Assembly: GCA_947452065.1 (NCBI GenBank)
Contig: CANGBB010000001.1
Span: 310,001 to 374,000, forward strand
DNA: 64,000 bases
Direction: 5' to 3'
From: Gammaproteobacteria bacterium
GTDB taxonomy: Bacteria; Pseudomonadota; Gammaproteobacteria; Steroidobacterales; Steroidobacteraceae
The position numbers were made by a program, and so were the translations under genes. The notes below the pieces were generated by a model that was given only the letters and a program-made list of their open reading frames with translations, did not search any database and was not told the origin of the DNA. Of the stretch, positions 47,033 to 55,322 are shown piece after piece; positions within the stretch are counted from its first letter, which is position 1; the number at the start of each line of letters is the position of its first letter.

Positions 47033-47731
47033 GTGAAAATGAAGTTTTTATTGATTGCCGCTGCCTCATCAATCGCCGGTTCGGCGTTGGCCCAATCGGC
47101 ATCTGAAGGCTTTTATGGCCAGATTTCCACTGGCTATGAGAGCGCGTCTGTCGGCAGTGGCAGACCGACGATCTCCGGTTCTGGTTATACCTACACGGGA
47201 TCGGCAACGGGTACGGCCAGTGCCAGTTCCGCACCCATTGTCGTGGGGCTCGGATACAACTGGGCGCTGGATGATGGCTGGACGCTGGGTCTGGGTTTTG
47301 ACTATTCAACCGTTAGCCAAGATACGGGAAGCAAAACCTCTGACTTCGGTTCCCAAGGGTCGATCGGTGTCGTGGGGTCATTTTTCTATCGCGTCTCCAA
47401 GCGCTACAACATTGCGCTAACCCCGGGCTTCAAGATCGGCGATGGTAATCAGGTTGCTTACCTGAAGGCCGGCTACTCGAATGAAACGATTCAAGCCCTC
47501 GTCTCTACTGGCGCTGCGCAATCGAACTCCAGTGCGGCGGGTGGCTATGTGCTGGGGCTTGGCTATAAGCAGTTTCTTTCCGGGGGCATGTATTGGCTCG
47601 CGGAGGCCGGCTACTACGGCTATAGCAAGCCAAGTCTGTCATCGGTCACAGGGACGGGCCCGAAGTTCAGCTGGAACGTCGGTACGCCCGGAGCGCTGAA
47701 CCTGCTGGTGGGCGTGGGATACAAATTCTGA
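47033..47731 (+). CDS. Outer-membrane beta-barrel protein (OmpA/Omp25-like, unknown role)
   Basis: A 232-residue protein with signal 'FLLIAAASSIAGSALAQ' and alternating amphipathic strands rich in Gly, Tyr and Ser ('GYNWALDDGWTLGLGFDYS', 'SIGVVGSFFYRVSKRYNIA'). The last residue is Phe in 'LNLLVGVGYKF', the classic recognition signal of the Bam complex. An eight-strand barrel is likely. GTG 47033 is favoured by GGGAGGG 6-7 nt upstream; ATG 47039 is also possible. It stands alone between the broken chaA and a converging lipoprotein gene. Confidence 0.75.
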   Translation: MKMKFLLIAAASSIAGSALAQSASEGFYGQISTGYESASVGSGRPTISGSGYTYTGSATGTASASSAPIVVGLGYNWALDDGWTLGLGFDYSTVSQDTGSKTSDFGSQGSIGVVGSFFYRVSKRYNIALTPGFKIGDGNQVAYLKAGYSNETIQALVSTGAAQSNSSAAGGYVLGLGYKQFLSGGMYWLAEAGYYGYSKPSLSSVTGTGPKFSWNVGTPGALNLLVGVGYKF

Positions 47732-47753
47732 CTTGAGACAGTCCGAGTGGGTG

Positions 47754-47779
47754 GCTGCCTCCCGAGTTTGGGAGGCAGC
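47754..47779. terminator. Strong hairpin between converging genes
   Basis: GCTGCCTCCC (47754-47763) and GGGAGGCAGC (47770-47779) form a perfect 10-bp stem with a 6-nt loop. It lies between two converging genes. An A-run follows on the plus strand, so it lacks the T-run of a canonical terminator in either direction, but it may still stop or stabilise transcripts. Confidence 0.5.
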
Positions 47780-47819
47780 TCCAAAAAACGCAGTCGCCGC
47801 GAGAGCAGCCGGGATTAAT

Positions 47820-49373
47820 TCAGGGCGGCTGGCTGACCGTCAGCTTGCAGAGCAGGGTGTTGTCGGCCTGTAAGTCGCCTGTCCAGATGAGCTTGGCTGT
47901 AGGCTGCCAGGTGATGTCGTAATAGCCCTCCTTAACGCCGATCTGCGTGCCGGTGTACACCGACGCATTGCCCCAACCAGTGGTGTCGAAGCCGCGATCC
48001 TTCCAGTTTGTCGGCTCAGTCAGTTTCACCGGCACACCGCAACTGCTCGCTGCAGTCGTCGGGTTTGGCTGGCTGGCGCAACTCTTGTTGGTCGGCGCCT
48101 TATGGATCACGAGGCACTTGAACGCCGAACTGGATACGGCAGCAAGTTTGCCGCTATCCGTGTCGGTCAGCTGCATGATGAATCCACCATCTCCCATCTG
48201 CTGAGTGCCGCCGACATTGTTGATGTACTCAAGCCCCGTGTCCCCATTGAGGTAGTCGAGCTGGACATAGTCCTTAATGACGAAATTCAGGTCGAAGGGG
48301 TAGGTGGCTCTGAAGGTGAAGGTCTCGGAGTTGAAAGAGCGAACCTGAGTGATCGGAATGTGATCCTCGTTGACATAGGCATTGTTGGCATAGACGGAAA
48401 ACCAGTTGTCCGCCCACGCTTCGATCTTGAAGGCGTTGGCATTGGGCGTTGCTGATAGGGCGTTGGAAGCAGCGCTGCTGCCATAAGCATTGGTTGCCGT
48501 CACCGTGCAGCTATAGGTCGTGCCATTGGTCAATCCAGCGACGCTGATAGAAGTCGCTGCAGCCGTAGCGCTGCCGGTGATGGCTGCGCTGCCAGCGGCG
48601 CTGCAACTGGCGATGTAGCCGGTCAAGGCGCCATCGCCGCTGGACGTTGGGGCGCTGAAGGTGATTGTGATCAGGCCCTTGCCACCCGTTGCACTGAGCG
48701 CAACCGGTGCACCCGGAACACTATTGCAGGTGACGTTGGCATTACTGACGTTGGCTGCGCCCATCGTGATTGGCGAGCCGGTCACAGTGCAGAGGCTGCC
48801 GGACTTGGTTGCCGTGAGGGTGATGATATCGCCGAACCGTGCACTGAACTGATAGGGGTTGGAGGTGCTGGCCGCTTGGCCTGTGATGCTACTTCCGCTG
48901 ATGGAAACGCTCGCCAGAGACGAGTTGGTGCCGCCCACGGTGTAGGTGTTATTCAGGCAGGTCACTGCGACGTTGGTGATGTTCGCCGTACCCGCAACGC
49001 CACTTCCGTTTGTCACGCTACAGCTCTGACCTGTCGGTTGGCTGGCAACGGTGACGGCATAGGCCGCACCCGAAGTCAGCTTGTTCACAAAAGTGAAGCT
49101 GACGCCGTTCACATTGAGTGTCTCGCCGCTCCCGCTAGCCAGAGTGACAGATCCGATGAGTCCGGAAACGGATCCGCCGAGCGTGACGGTGACAGGCGCA
49201 GAGGACGACGAGGAACTGGTTGATGAGCTCGACGAGGAACTTGAAGAGGATGATGAGGGTCCCGGCGCGCCACTGGATCCGCCGCCGCCGCAGGCATAGA
49301 GGCCCGTGATAGCGAGAAGTATTAACGGCCCGCGAAACAGGGCCGGGAATCCAGCCTGACGAAAAGTACTCAT
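47820..49373 (-). CDS. Poly-serine linker lipoprotein with Ig/Fn3-like repeats and an unknown C-terminal domain
   Basis: A 517-residue surface-type lipoprotein. The signal ends in a lipobox 'LYAC' then GGGG and a serine linker (residues 40-58). Residues 60-250 hold Ig-like repeats ending in 'ITNVAVTCL' or 'NVSNANVTC'. About 255-345 is a fibronectin type III domain ('APVALSATGGKGLITITFS'). The last 170 residues are a separate domain with 'AWADNWFSVYANN', 'QQMGDGGFIMQLTDTDSG', 'FKCLVIHKAP' and 'DNTLLCKL', which I have the impression of seeing beside PEBP-like proteins but cannot name. ATG 49373 is used; the frame upstream is open but lacks a signal. Confidence 0.7.
   Translation of the reverse strand: MSTFRQAGFPALFRGPLILLAITGLYACGGGGSSGAPGPSSSSSSSSSSSSTSSSSSSAPVTVTLGGSVSGLIGSVTLASGSGETLNVNGVSFTFVNKLTSGAAYAVTVASQPTGQSCSVTNGSGVAGTANITNVAVTCLNNTYTVGGTNSSLASVSISGSSITGQAASTSNPYQFSARFGDIITLTATKSGSLCTVTGSPITMGAANVSNANVTCNSVPGAPVALSATGGKGLITITFSAPTSSGDGALTGYIASCSAAGSAAITGSATAAATSISVAGLTNGTTYSCTVTATNAYGSSAASNALSATPNANAFKIEAWADNWFSVYANNAYVNEDHIPITQVRSFNSETFTFRATYPFDLNFVIKDYVQLDYLNGDTGLEYINNVGGTQQMGDGGFIMQLTDTDSGKLAAVSSSAFKCLVIHKAPTNKSCASQPNPTTAASSCGVPVKLTEPTNWKDRGFDTTGWGNASVYTGTQIGVKEGYYDITWQPTAKLIWTGDLQADNTLLCKLTVSQPP
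49200..49256 (-). repeat. Poly-serine tract (19 codons)
   Basis: Residues 40-58 of the lipoprotein are Ser apart from one Thr, written with mixed Ser codons (TCA, TCC, TCG, AGC, AGT), so selection for a flexible linker is more likely than simple slippage. Confidence 0.85.
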
Positions 49374-49634
49374 GCGAACTCCGTGCTCATTCCAGAGCGA
49401 GCGCTCGTTAACGGTGGTTGGTGTGCGCGTCTGGACACCGACCCGACCATTGTTTTCCAATCCGGCGAAGTGCAAACACGATCATATCTGGCTGGCTACG
49501 GGCCTGGGACGATTACGCTCATGTGCCGCTTGGCTACGGCGTCGCAAACTCTCGCCCATCGATGGGCGTTTGACCCTAGGGCTGACGCCGATCTGGTGAT
49601 TTGAGCTGCGAGCCACCGCCGCAAAAGGGGGGGG

Positions 49635-49710
49635 TGGCGCTCCCTACGAGATTCGAACTCGTGTTACAGCCTTGAGAGGGCCGTGTCCTGGGCCTCTAGA
49701 CGAAGGGAGC
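49635..49710 (-). tRNA. tRNA-Glu (anticodon CTC)
   Basis: A 76-nt tRNA on the minus strand: acceptor GCTCCC pairs with GGGAGC, followed by G-CCA; D-arm 'CTAGAGGCCCAGGACAC'; anticodon loop CTCTCAA with CTC; T-loop TTCGAAT. The layout is that of bacterial tRNA-Glu, but with a CTC anticodon in place of the usual TTC. It reads GAG codons. Confidence 0.93.
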
Positions 49711-49741
49711 AATCTTCGGGGGCTCGGGTCGAAGGCGCGGT

Positions 49742-49769
49742 ATTATAAGAGCCTCACTCAATTACACAA
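49742..49769 (-). promoter_or_regulatory. Promoter of tRNA-Glu
   Basis: On the minus strand TTGTGT (49769-49764), 16 nt, TATAAT (49747-49742), about 32 nt before the tRNA 5' end at 49710. Confidence 0.5.
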
Positions 49770-49786
49770 GCGGGCTTCGGAGAATT

Positions 49787-51301
49787 TTGAACGACAATTC
49801 AGGGGTTTCGGGCAATAAGCTCAGCCCACGCATCATTCCGCGCGACGCCCACACGATGTCGCGGCAACAGGTTTCCCCCAATGCGCTGCGGGTGCTGTAC
49901 CGGCTGAAGGACGCTGGTTTCCAGGCGTTTCTGGTCGGCGGCTGCGTGCGCGACATCCTCCTTGGGCGCACCCCGAAGGACTTCGACGTCGCCACCAACG
50001 CGCTCCCGGAGGAGGTCAGGCACCTGTTCCGCAACTGTCGGCTCATCGGGCGGCGCTTCCGGCTGGCCCATGTGATCTTCGGTCAGGAAATCATCGAGGT
50101 CGCTACCTTCCGCTCTTCCGGTGCCCCATCGCTGGACGACGAACCCTCACACGACGAGGAGGCTGAGTCGGATGATCGCGAGAGTGACTCGGACGAGTCT
50201 GTGGTGGCGGATGAGGAGCCCATCGTAGCGAGCGAGCATCGGGTGCTGGACGCTGGCGGCAGGATCCTTCGCGACAATATCTACGGCAGCATCGACGATG
50301 ACGTGTGGCGGCGTGATTTCGCCTGCAATGCGCTGTACTACAACATCGCTGACTTCTCGATCTGGGATTATGTCGATGGCATGGCGGATATCGCTGCGCG
50401 TCGCCTGCGACTGATTGGTGATCCGGTTACGCGCTATCGCGAGGATCCGGTGCGAATGCTTCGTGCGGCACGCTTCGAGGCCAAGCTGGGTTTCGAGCTC
50501 GACGCGGCGAGCCTAGCGCCTATCGACGAACACGGGGGGCTGCTGGCCAATGTTCCGCCGGCGCGCCTGTTCGATGAAATCAACAAGCTGTTTCTCACCG
50601 GTCATGGGCGCGCCAGCCTGCCTGTGCTCCGCCGGCATGGGTTGCTGCGAGTCATTCTGCCGGCCGTAGAGGATTTTCTTGTCCGCCATCCCGGTAGTCC
50701 GGTGGAGAAGCTGTTGCTTAACGGGCTGGCGAACACGGACCTGCGCGTTCAGTCGGACAAGCCCGTGACGCCGGTGTTCCTGTTTGCGCTGCTGCTGTAC
50801 GGGCCGATTGCCGCCTATATCGAGACGCTGCCACGCGAGCGTTGGGACGATCCGCAATCCATTCTGGACGGATGTGATCGGGCGCTGCGGCAGGCGCACC
50901 AGCGAGTGACGATTCCGCGTCGAATCGCACTCGGTGTGCGCGAGATGTTTGCCCTCCAGCCGCGGCTGGAGAATCCGCGAGGACGTCGCGCGCTGCGCTT
51001 GCTGGAGCAGTCGCGCTTCCGTGCGGCCTATGATTTGTTCCTGTTGCGCGCGCAGGTCGGCATGGCTGCCCCGGAGGTGGCGCGCTGGTGGACGGATCTT
51101 CAGGCTGCCTCCCCGGAACAGCGCGAGGCACTCGCCAGCCGTCTTGGCAGTGGGGGTGGTGGTCGCGATGCAGCGGATGAATCCGATGCACTCGGTGCCG
51201 GTGGCGATTCCGCGGGCACCGGGCCCGATGGCCGACGTCGGCGCCGTCGGCGCGGTGGTCGTGGGCGTCGGCGCGGTGGTGCCGGAGCGCGAGTCGACTG
51301 A
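49787..51301 (+). CDS. pcnB: Poly(A) polymerase I
   Basis: A 504-residue enzyme that adds 3' poly(A) tails to RNA and marks it for decay. 'FLVGGCVRDILLGRTPKDFDVATN' is the nucleotidyltransferase motif with the catalytic D-x-D, and 'LFRNCRLIGRRFRLAHVIFG' is specific to PcnB rather than CCA-adding enzymes. An acidic loop (about 115-145) is inserted after 'VATFRS'. The C-terminal tail is very rich in Arg and Gly and may bind RNA. TTG 49787 follows GGAG; its N-terminus 'RIIPRDAHTMSRQQVS' aligns with E. coli PcnB, so the later ATG is too short. Confidence 0.94.
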   Translation: MNDNSGVSGNKLSPRIIPRDAHTMSRQQVSPNALRVLYRLKDAGFQAFLVGGCVRDILLGRTPKDFDVATNALPEEVRHLFRNCRLIGRRFRLAHVIFGQEIIEVATFRSSGAPSLDDEPSHDEEAESDDRESDSDESVVADEEPIVASEHRVLDAGGRILRDNIYGSIDDDVWRRDFACNALYYNIADFSIWDYVDGMADIAARRLRLIGDPVTRYREDPVRMLRAARFEAKLGFELDAASLAPIDEHGGLLANVPPARLFDEINKLFLTGHGRASLPVLRRHGLLRVILPAVEDFLVRHPGSPVEKLLLNGLANTDLRVQSDKPVTPVFLFALLLYGPIAAYIETLPRERWDDPQSILDGCDRALRQAHQRVTIPRRIALGVREMFALQPRLENPRGRRALRLLEQSRFRAAYDLFLLRAQVGMAAPEVARWWTDLQAASPEQREALASRLGSGGGGRDAADESDALGAGGDSAGTGPDGRRRRRRRGGRGRRRGGAGARVD

Positions 51302-51798
51302 TGCACTGGCGGCCGGCCTATGTGGGGCTGGGGAGCAATCTCGACGAGCCTGTGCGGCAGGTGCGTGATGCGCTCGAGGCGTTGCGCGCTGCGCCCTGGG
51401 TCAGTTCACTGCAGGCCTCAAGCCTGTATGGCTCGGCGCCGCTGGGTGAGATGGCCCAGCCTGATTACTGCAACGCCGTCGCCGCCTTCCTCACCCAATT
51501 GTCACCGGAGGCTCTGCTGGTGGAACTGCGCGGGTTGGAAGCAACGCTGGGCCGGGCACCGGCCAGGGTTCGCTGGGCGCCCCGACGGATCGATCTGGAC
51601 CTACTGTGTCTGGCCGATGAACGGCGCTCCACGCCGGAGTTGATGCTGCCGCATCCCGGTATCGTGCAACGTCACTTCGTTCTGTATCCTCTGTTGGAGT
51701 TGGCCCCTGATCTGTGGCTGCCGGGAATGGGGCGGGTGGCCACGCTGGCGCGGGCTTTACCCCGCGAGGGGCTCTGGCCACTGGGGGCAACTGCATGA
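51301..51798 (+). CDS. folK: HPPK, 2-amino-4-hydroxy-6-hydroxymethyldihydropteridine pyrophosphokinase
   Basis: A 165-residue folate enzyme that transfers pyrophosphate from ATP to the pterin. Motifs 'AYVGLGSNLDEP', 'YGSAPLGEMAQPDYCNAV', 'RWAPRRIDLDLL' and 'LPHPGIVQRHFVLYPLLELA' are all present. Its ATG overlaps the pcnB stop by one base, and its stop overlaps the next ATG, so translation of pcnB-folK-kinase is coupled. Confidence 0.95.
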   Translation: MHWRPAYVGLGSNLDEPVRQVRDALEALRAAPWVSSLQASSLYGSAPLGEMAQPDYCNAVAAFLTQLSPEALLVELRGLEATLGRAPARVRWAPRRIDLDLLCLADERRSTPELMLPHPGIVQRHFVLYPLLELAPDLWLPGMGRVATLARALPREGLWPLGATA

Positions 51799-52478
51799 CG
51801 ACGAGCGACGATCAGGCTTCTGCCGCTGCGGCCCATCCGCACCGTTTTATCGTGCTCGAGGGCCCGATTGGCGTTGGCAAGACCAGTCTGGCCCAGAAAC
51901 TTGCGGCACACCTGAATGCTGAACTGGTGCTGGAAGAGGCCGATAAGAATCCATTTCTGGATCGCTTCTATCGCAACCCGCGCGCCGGGGCTTTGCCGGC
52001 GCAGCTGTTTTTTCTGTTTCAGCGCGCGCAGCAACTCGCCAGCCTGCGCCAGGATGATCTCTTCGCGCCCTTGCGCGTTGCCGATTACCTCATGGACAAG
52101 GACCGGCTGTTCGCCCGGATCACGCTCGAGCCGGAAGAGTTCAAGCTCTACGATCAGGTGCACTCGCGGCTTGCGATCGATGTGCCGCAGCCGGATCTGG
52201 TGGTCTACCTGCAGGCTCCGGTCGACGTGCTGCTGGAACGCATCGCCCGGCGTGGCATCCGCTATGAACAGTTTATCGATCGCGCTTACCTAGAGCGGCT
52301 CAATGATGCCTATGCGCGCTTCTTTCATGAGTACGACCGCGCACCCTTGCTGATGGTCAATGCGGCGGCCATTGATCCGCTGAACAACGAAGCGGACTTC
52401 GCCGAGCTGCTCAGCTCCATCCAGCGCATGCGGCGCGGCCGGCTGTATTTCAACCCGCTGCGGAACCCGGTTATCTGA
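51795..52478 (+). CDS. Deoxynucleoside kinase (dNK/Dck family)
   Basis: A 227-residue kinase. The P-loop is 'EGPIGVGKTSLAQKLA', the base-binding region is 'EEADKNPFLDRFYRNP', and the LID has 'ERIARRGIRYEQ'. The family phosphorylates deoxyadenosine, deoxyguanosine or deoxycytidine; the specificity cannot be told here. A copy between folK and panB is typical of Xanthomonadales-type genomes. The frame is open from 51714, but ATG 51795 overlaps the folK stop (ATGA) and gives the family N-terminus. Confidence 0.88.
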   Translation: MTTSDDQASAAAAHPHRFIVLEGPIGVGKTSLAQKLAAHLNAELVLEEADKNPFLDRFYRNPRAGALPAQLFFLFQRAQQLASLRQDDLFAPLRVADYLMDKDRLFARITLEPEEFKLYDQVHSRLAIDVPQPDLVVYLQAPVDVLLERIARRGIRYEQFIDRAYLERLNDAYARFFHEYDRAPLLMVNAAAIDPLNNEADFAELLSSIQRMRRGRLYFNPLRNPVI

Positions 52479-52521
52479 ACCGGCGGTTGCGTGGCAGCTT
52501 GGGCTGGTTCATTCTGGCCAC

Positions 52522-53352
52522 ATGTACACGCAGTTGCAGAATCGTGATGTCGATCGTCCGCCGGTGACGCTGGCCACGCTGGCGCGTATGCGCGCCGAGC
52601 AACAGAAGATCGCCTGTCTGACAGCCTATGACGCCAGTTTCGGCCGGTTGCTTGATGAGGCTGGGGTTGACGTGGTGCTGGCCGGCGATTCGCTTGGCAT
52701 GGTGATCCAGGGTCACGACACGACGGTCCCTGTGACCATGGATCAGATGGTTTACCACTCGGCGGCTGTGGCGCGCGGCCTGCGACGCGCGCTGCTGATG
52801 ACTGACCTGCCTTTCATGAGTTACACCTCGCCGCAGCAGGCGCTGACCAATGCCACGCGACTGATGCAGGATGGCGGCGCCCGCATCGTCAAACTTGAGA
52901 GCGGTGCTTCGCAGCTGCAAATTGTTGAGTTTCTCGCCGGTCATGACATCCCGGTTTGCGCGCACCTAGGCCTACGGCCGCAGTCCGTTCACAAGACGGG
53001 TGGCTTCCGGGTGCAGGGTCGCGAACAACAGGCCGCGGAACGCATGCTGGCCGATGCCCGGGCCCTCGAAGCCGCCGGTGCCGATCTACTGCTCCTCGAA
53101 TGCATTCCTTCAGCGCTCGGCAAGACGATCACTGAGGCGGTGCATGTGCCTGTCATTGGTATCGGTGCCGGCCCTTCCACTGACGGGCAAATCCTGGTGC
53201 TATACGACATCCTCGATATCACCGGCGGGCGCAAGCCGCGCTTCGTGCGCAATTTCATGGCGGGTGCCGGCGACTGCGCCCAAGCGGTTCAGGCCTATGT
53301 CGAGGCTGTGCGTACCGGCAGTTACCCGGCCGCCGAACACGAGTTCGCATGA
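52522..53352 (+). CDS. panB: 3-methyl-2-oxobutanoate hydroxymethyltransferase
   Basis: A 276-residue enzyme of pantothenate synthesis that adds a hydroxymethyl group to 2-ketoisovalerate. Signature 'AGDSLGMVIQGHDTTVPVTM' with the metal Asp, 'VKLESG' and 'CAHLGLRPQSVHKTGGFRVQ' are clear. The stop overlaps a possible panC ATG. panD is not next to it in this window. Confidence 0.96.
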   Translation: MYTQLQNRDVDRPPVTLATLARMRAEQQKIACLTAYDASFGRLLDEAGVDVVLAGDSLGMVIQGHDTTVPVTMDQMVYHSAAVARGLRRALLMTDLPFMSYTSPQQALTNATRLMQDGGARIVKLESGASQLQIVEFLAGHDIPVCAHLGLRPQSVHKTGGFRVQGREQQAAERMLADARALEAAGADLLLLECIPSALGKTITEAVHVPVIGIGAGPSTDGQILVLYDILDITGGRKPRFVRNFMAGAGDCAQAVQAYVEAVRTGSYPAAEHEFA

Positions 53353-53366
53353 GCGAGGGGACATCG

Positions 53367-54218
53367 ATGCGGGTCGTGCGCAGTGTCGAAGAGGTGCGCG
53401 CGCAGGTTCGGGCGTGGCGTAAGGCTGGTCAGCGCGTAGCGCTGGTGCCGACAATGGGCAATCTGCATGCGGGTCACATCAGCCTGCTGCAACTGGCGCG
53501 TCAGCGTGGCGATCGTGTCGTAGTCAGCATCTTCGTCAATCCTTTGCAGTTTGGCCCTGAGGAAGATTACGCCCGCTATCCACGCACACTGGATGACGAT
53601 ATCCGCATGCTGGAGGAGGCGCAGTGTGACTTGCTATTTGCGCCGGGGGTCGACGAGCTCTATGCCGAGGGCGGTAGCCAGCGCACGCTGGTCTCGGTGC
53701 GCGGTCTGTCAGAGATTCTGTGTGGCGTCGTGCGCCCGGGGCATTTCGACGGCGTTGCCACGGTGGTTGCCAAGCTCTTTGGTGTCGTGGGTCCAGATGT
53801 CGCGGTGTTCGGCGAGAAGGACTTTCAGCAATTCCGAGTGGTGCAGCTGATGACGCGTGATCTGGCCATCCCCGTGGAGGTGGTCGGTGCGCCGACCGTT
53901 CGCGCGGATGATGGACTGGCACTTTCATCGCGCAACCGTTACCTCAGCGCCGAGGATCGATCCCGCGCGCCAGCGATATACCGTTCGTTGCAGGAGGGTG
54001 CTGCGCGACTGCGCGCCGGCGAGCGCGACTTTTCAGCCATTGAGCAAGCCGGGGCAGCGCTCTTGGCGGCAGCCGGTATGAAGGTCGATTATTACGCCGT
54101 GCGTGACGCTGATGATCTTGCGTTGCCCAGTTCGGCGACGCGCGAATTCGTGCTGCTGGCCGCGGCGCGTCTCGGTAGTGCCCGACTGATCGATAACCTC
54201 AGGGTTCCTGTCGGCTGA
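53367..54218 (+). CDS. panC: Pantothenate synthetase
   Basis: A 283-residue enzyme that joins pantoate and beta-alanine using ATP. It shows the HIGH-like motif 'VPTMGNLHAGHISLLQ', 'FVNPLQFGPEEDYARYPR', 'FGEKDFQQFRVV' and 'GLALSSRNRYLS'. An in-frame ATG at 53349 overlaps the panB stop; 53367 was chosen because AGGGG lies 6 nt upstream and the protein then begins like its homologues. Its end overlaps the converging queG by 20 nt. Confidence 0.95.
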   Translation: MRVVRSVEEVRAQVRAWRKAGQRVALVPTMGNLHAGHISLLQLARQRGDRVVVSIFVNPLQFGPEEDYARYPRTLDDDIRMLEEAQCDLLFAPGVDELYAEGGSQRTLVSVRGLSEILCGVVRPGHFDGVATVVAKLFGVVGPDVAVFGEKDFQQFRVVQLMTRDLAIPVEVVGAPTVRADDGLALSSRNRYLSAEDRSRAPAIYRSLQEGAARLRAGERDFSAIEQAGAALLAAAGMKVDYYAVRDADDLALPSSATREFVLLAAARLGSARLIDNLRVPVG

Positions 54219-55296
54219 GTGCCCACGCTACATGCTCGCGCACCAGCGGCGAGGGATCGTCCGCGCGAGCTTTGAGTGCATTGCGCGCCATCTCGCTTCG
54301 CGGGGCATTGCCCAAGGCCACGGCGATGTTGCGCAGCCAGCGCTCGTAGCCGATGCGGTGGATCGCGCTGCCCTGCATCCGCTCTGTGAACTGCGTGTCG
54401 CTCCAACCGAACAGCTCCACCAGTGATGCGCTATCGAGCCGGTTCCTCACCTTAAAATCTGGGTGCGTTGCAGCCTGCGCGAACTTGTTCCACGGACAGA
54501 CCAGCTGGCAGTCATCGCAGCCGTAGATACGGTTGCCGATCAGTCCGCGCAGTGCTTCCGGGATGCTGCCCTTCAGTTCGATGGTCAGGTACGAGATGCA
54601 GCGCCGCGCGTCCAGTTGCCACGGTGCCGTGATGGCGCCCGTGGGGCAGGCCGGCATGCAGGCCGTGCAGGTGCCGCAGTGGGCGCTGGCCGGCGTGTCT
54701 GTCGGCAACGGCACGTCGGTGTAGATCTCACCGAGAAAGAACCATGAGCCGGCGTCACGGGCGATCAGGTTGGTGTGCTTGCCGATCCACCCCAGCCCAG
54801 CATTGCGGGCCAGGGGCTTCTCCAGCACGGGCGCGCTGTCGACGAACACGCGATGGTGTGCTGAGCCGGTGAGGTCGCGTAGCCGCTGGGCCAGCAGGCG
54901 CAGTCCGCGCCGCAGAACCTTGTGGTAGTCCCTTCCCAGGGCATAGCGCGAGATATAAGCGCCATGGCCGTCACCCAGTGTTTGCCAGGCGTCCTGTGCA
55001 TCAGCGGGCCAGTAATTCATGCGCACCGCAATCACGCGCAGCGTGCCCGGCAGCAGATCGTCAGGGCGACTGCGCTTCAGGCCATGCTGCGCCATGTAGT
55101 GCATTTCCCCGTGGTGGCCGGCGGCCAGCCAGTCGTTCAGGCGGCGCTCATCCTCGGCCAGATCGATTGTGCTGACGCCTAGCGCATCGAATCCCAGTTC
55201 GCGGGCGTACTGCTCCAGTGCAGTGCGCAGGCCCGCCAAATCCGCGGCCTGCGGATCGCCCGTACCGGGATCGCTGTTGTTCCTGTCAGGGGCCAT
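54199..55296 (-). CDS. queG: Epoxyqueuosine reductase QueG
   Basis: A 365-residue cobalamin-dependent enzyme that makes the last step of queuosine synthesis in tRNA. Two [4Fe-4S] sites are visible, 'CGTCTACMPACPTGAI' and 'CDDCQLVCPWNKFA'. The N-terminal B12-binding region begins 'YARELGFDALGVSTIDLAED', and a C-terminal HEAT-like extension follows. The end overlaps panC tail to tail. It is divergent from nnr, as yjeS is from yjeF in E. coli, and the two share a symmetrical -10. Confidence 0.95.
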   Translation of the reverse strand: MAPDRNNSDPGTGDPQAADLAGLRTALEQYARELGFDALGVSTIDLAEDERRLNDWLAAGHHGEMHYMAQHGLKRSRPDDLLPGTLRVIAVRMNYWPADAQDAWQTLGDGHGAYISRYALGRDYHKVLRRGLRLLAQRLRDLTGSAHHRVFVDSAPVLEKPLARNAGLGWIGKHTNLIARDAGSWFFLGEIYTDVPLPTDTPASAHCGTCTACMPACPTGAITAPWQLDARRCISYLTIELKGSIPEALRGLIGNRIYGCDDCQLVCPWNKFAQAATHPDFKVRNRLDSASLVELFGWSDTQFTERMQGSAIHRIGYERWLRNIAVALGNAPRSEMARNALKARADDPSPLVREHVAWALSRQEP

Positions 55297-55307
55297 AGTT
55301 CAAGGGC

Positions 55308-55315
55308 AGTATAAT
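55308..55315. promoter_or_regulatory. Shared bidirectional -10 element for queG and nnr
   Basis: AGTATAAT reads TATAAT on the plus strand (55310-55315, 7 nt before the nnr ATG) and TATACT on the minus strand (55313-55308, 11 nt before the queG ATG). A single near-palindromic box can thus serve both genes. Confidence 0.45.
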
Positions 55316-55322
55316 GACAGCC

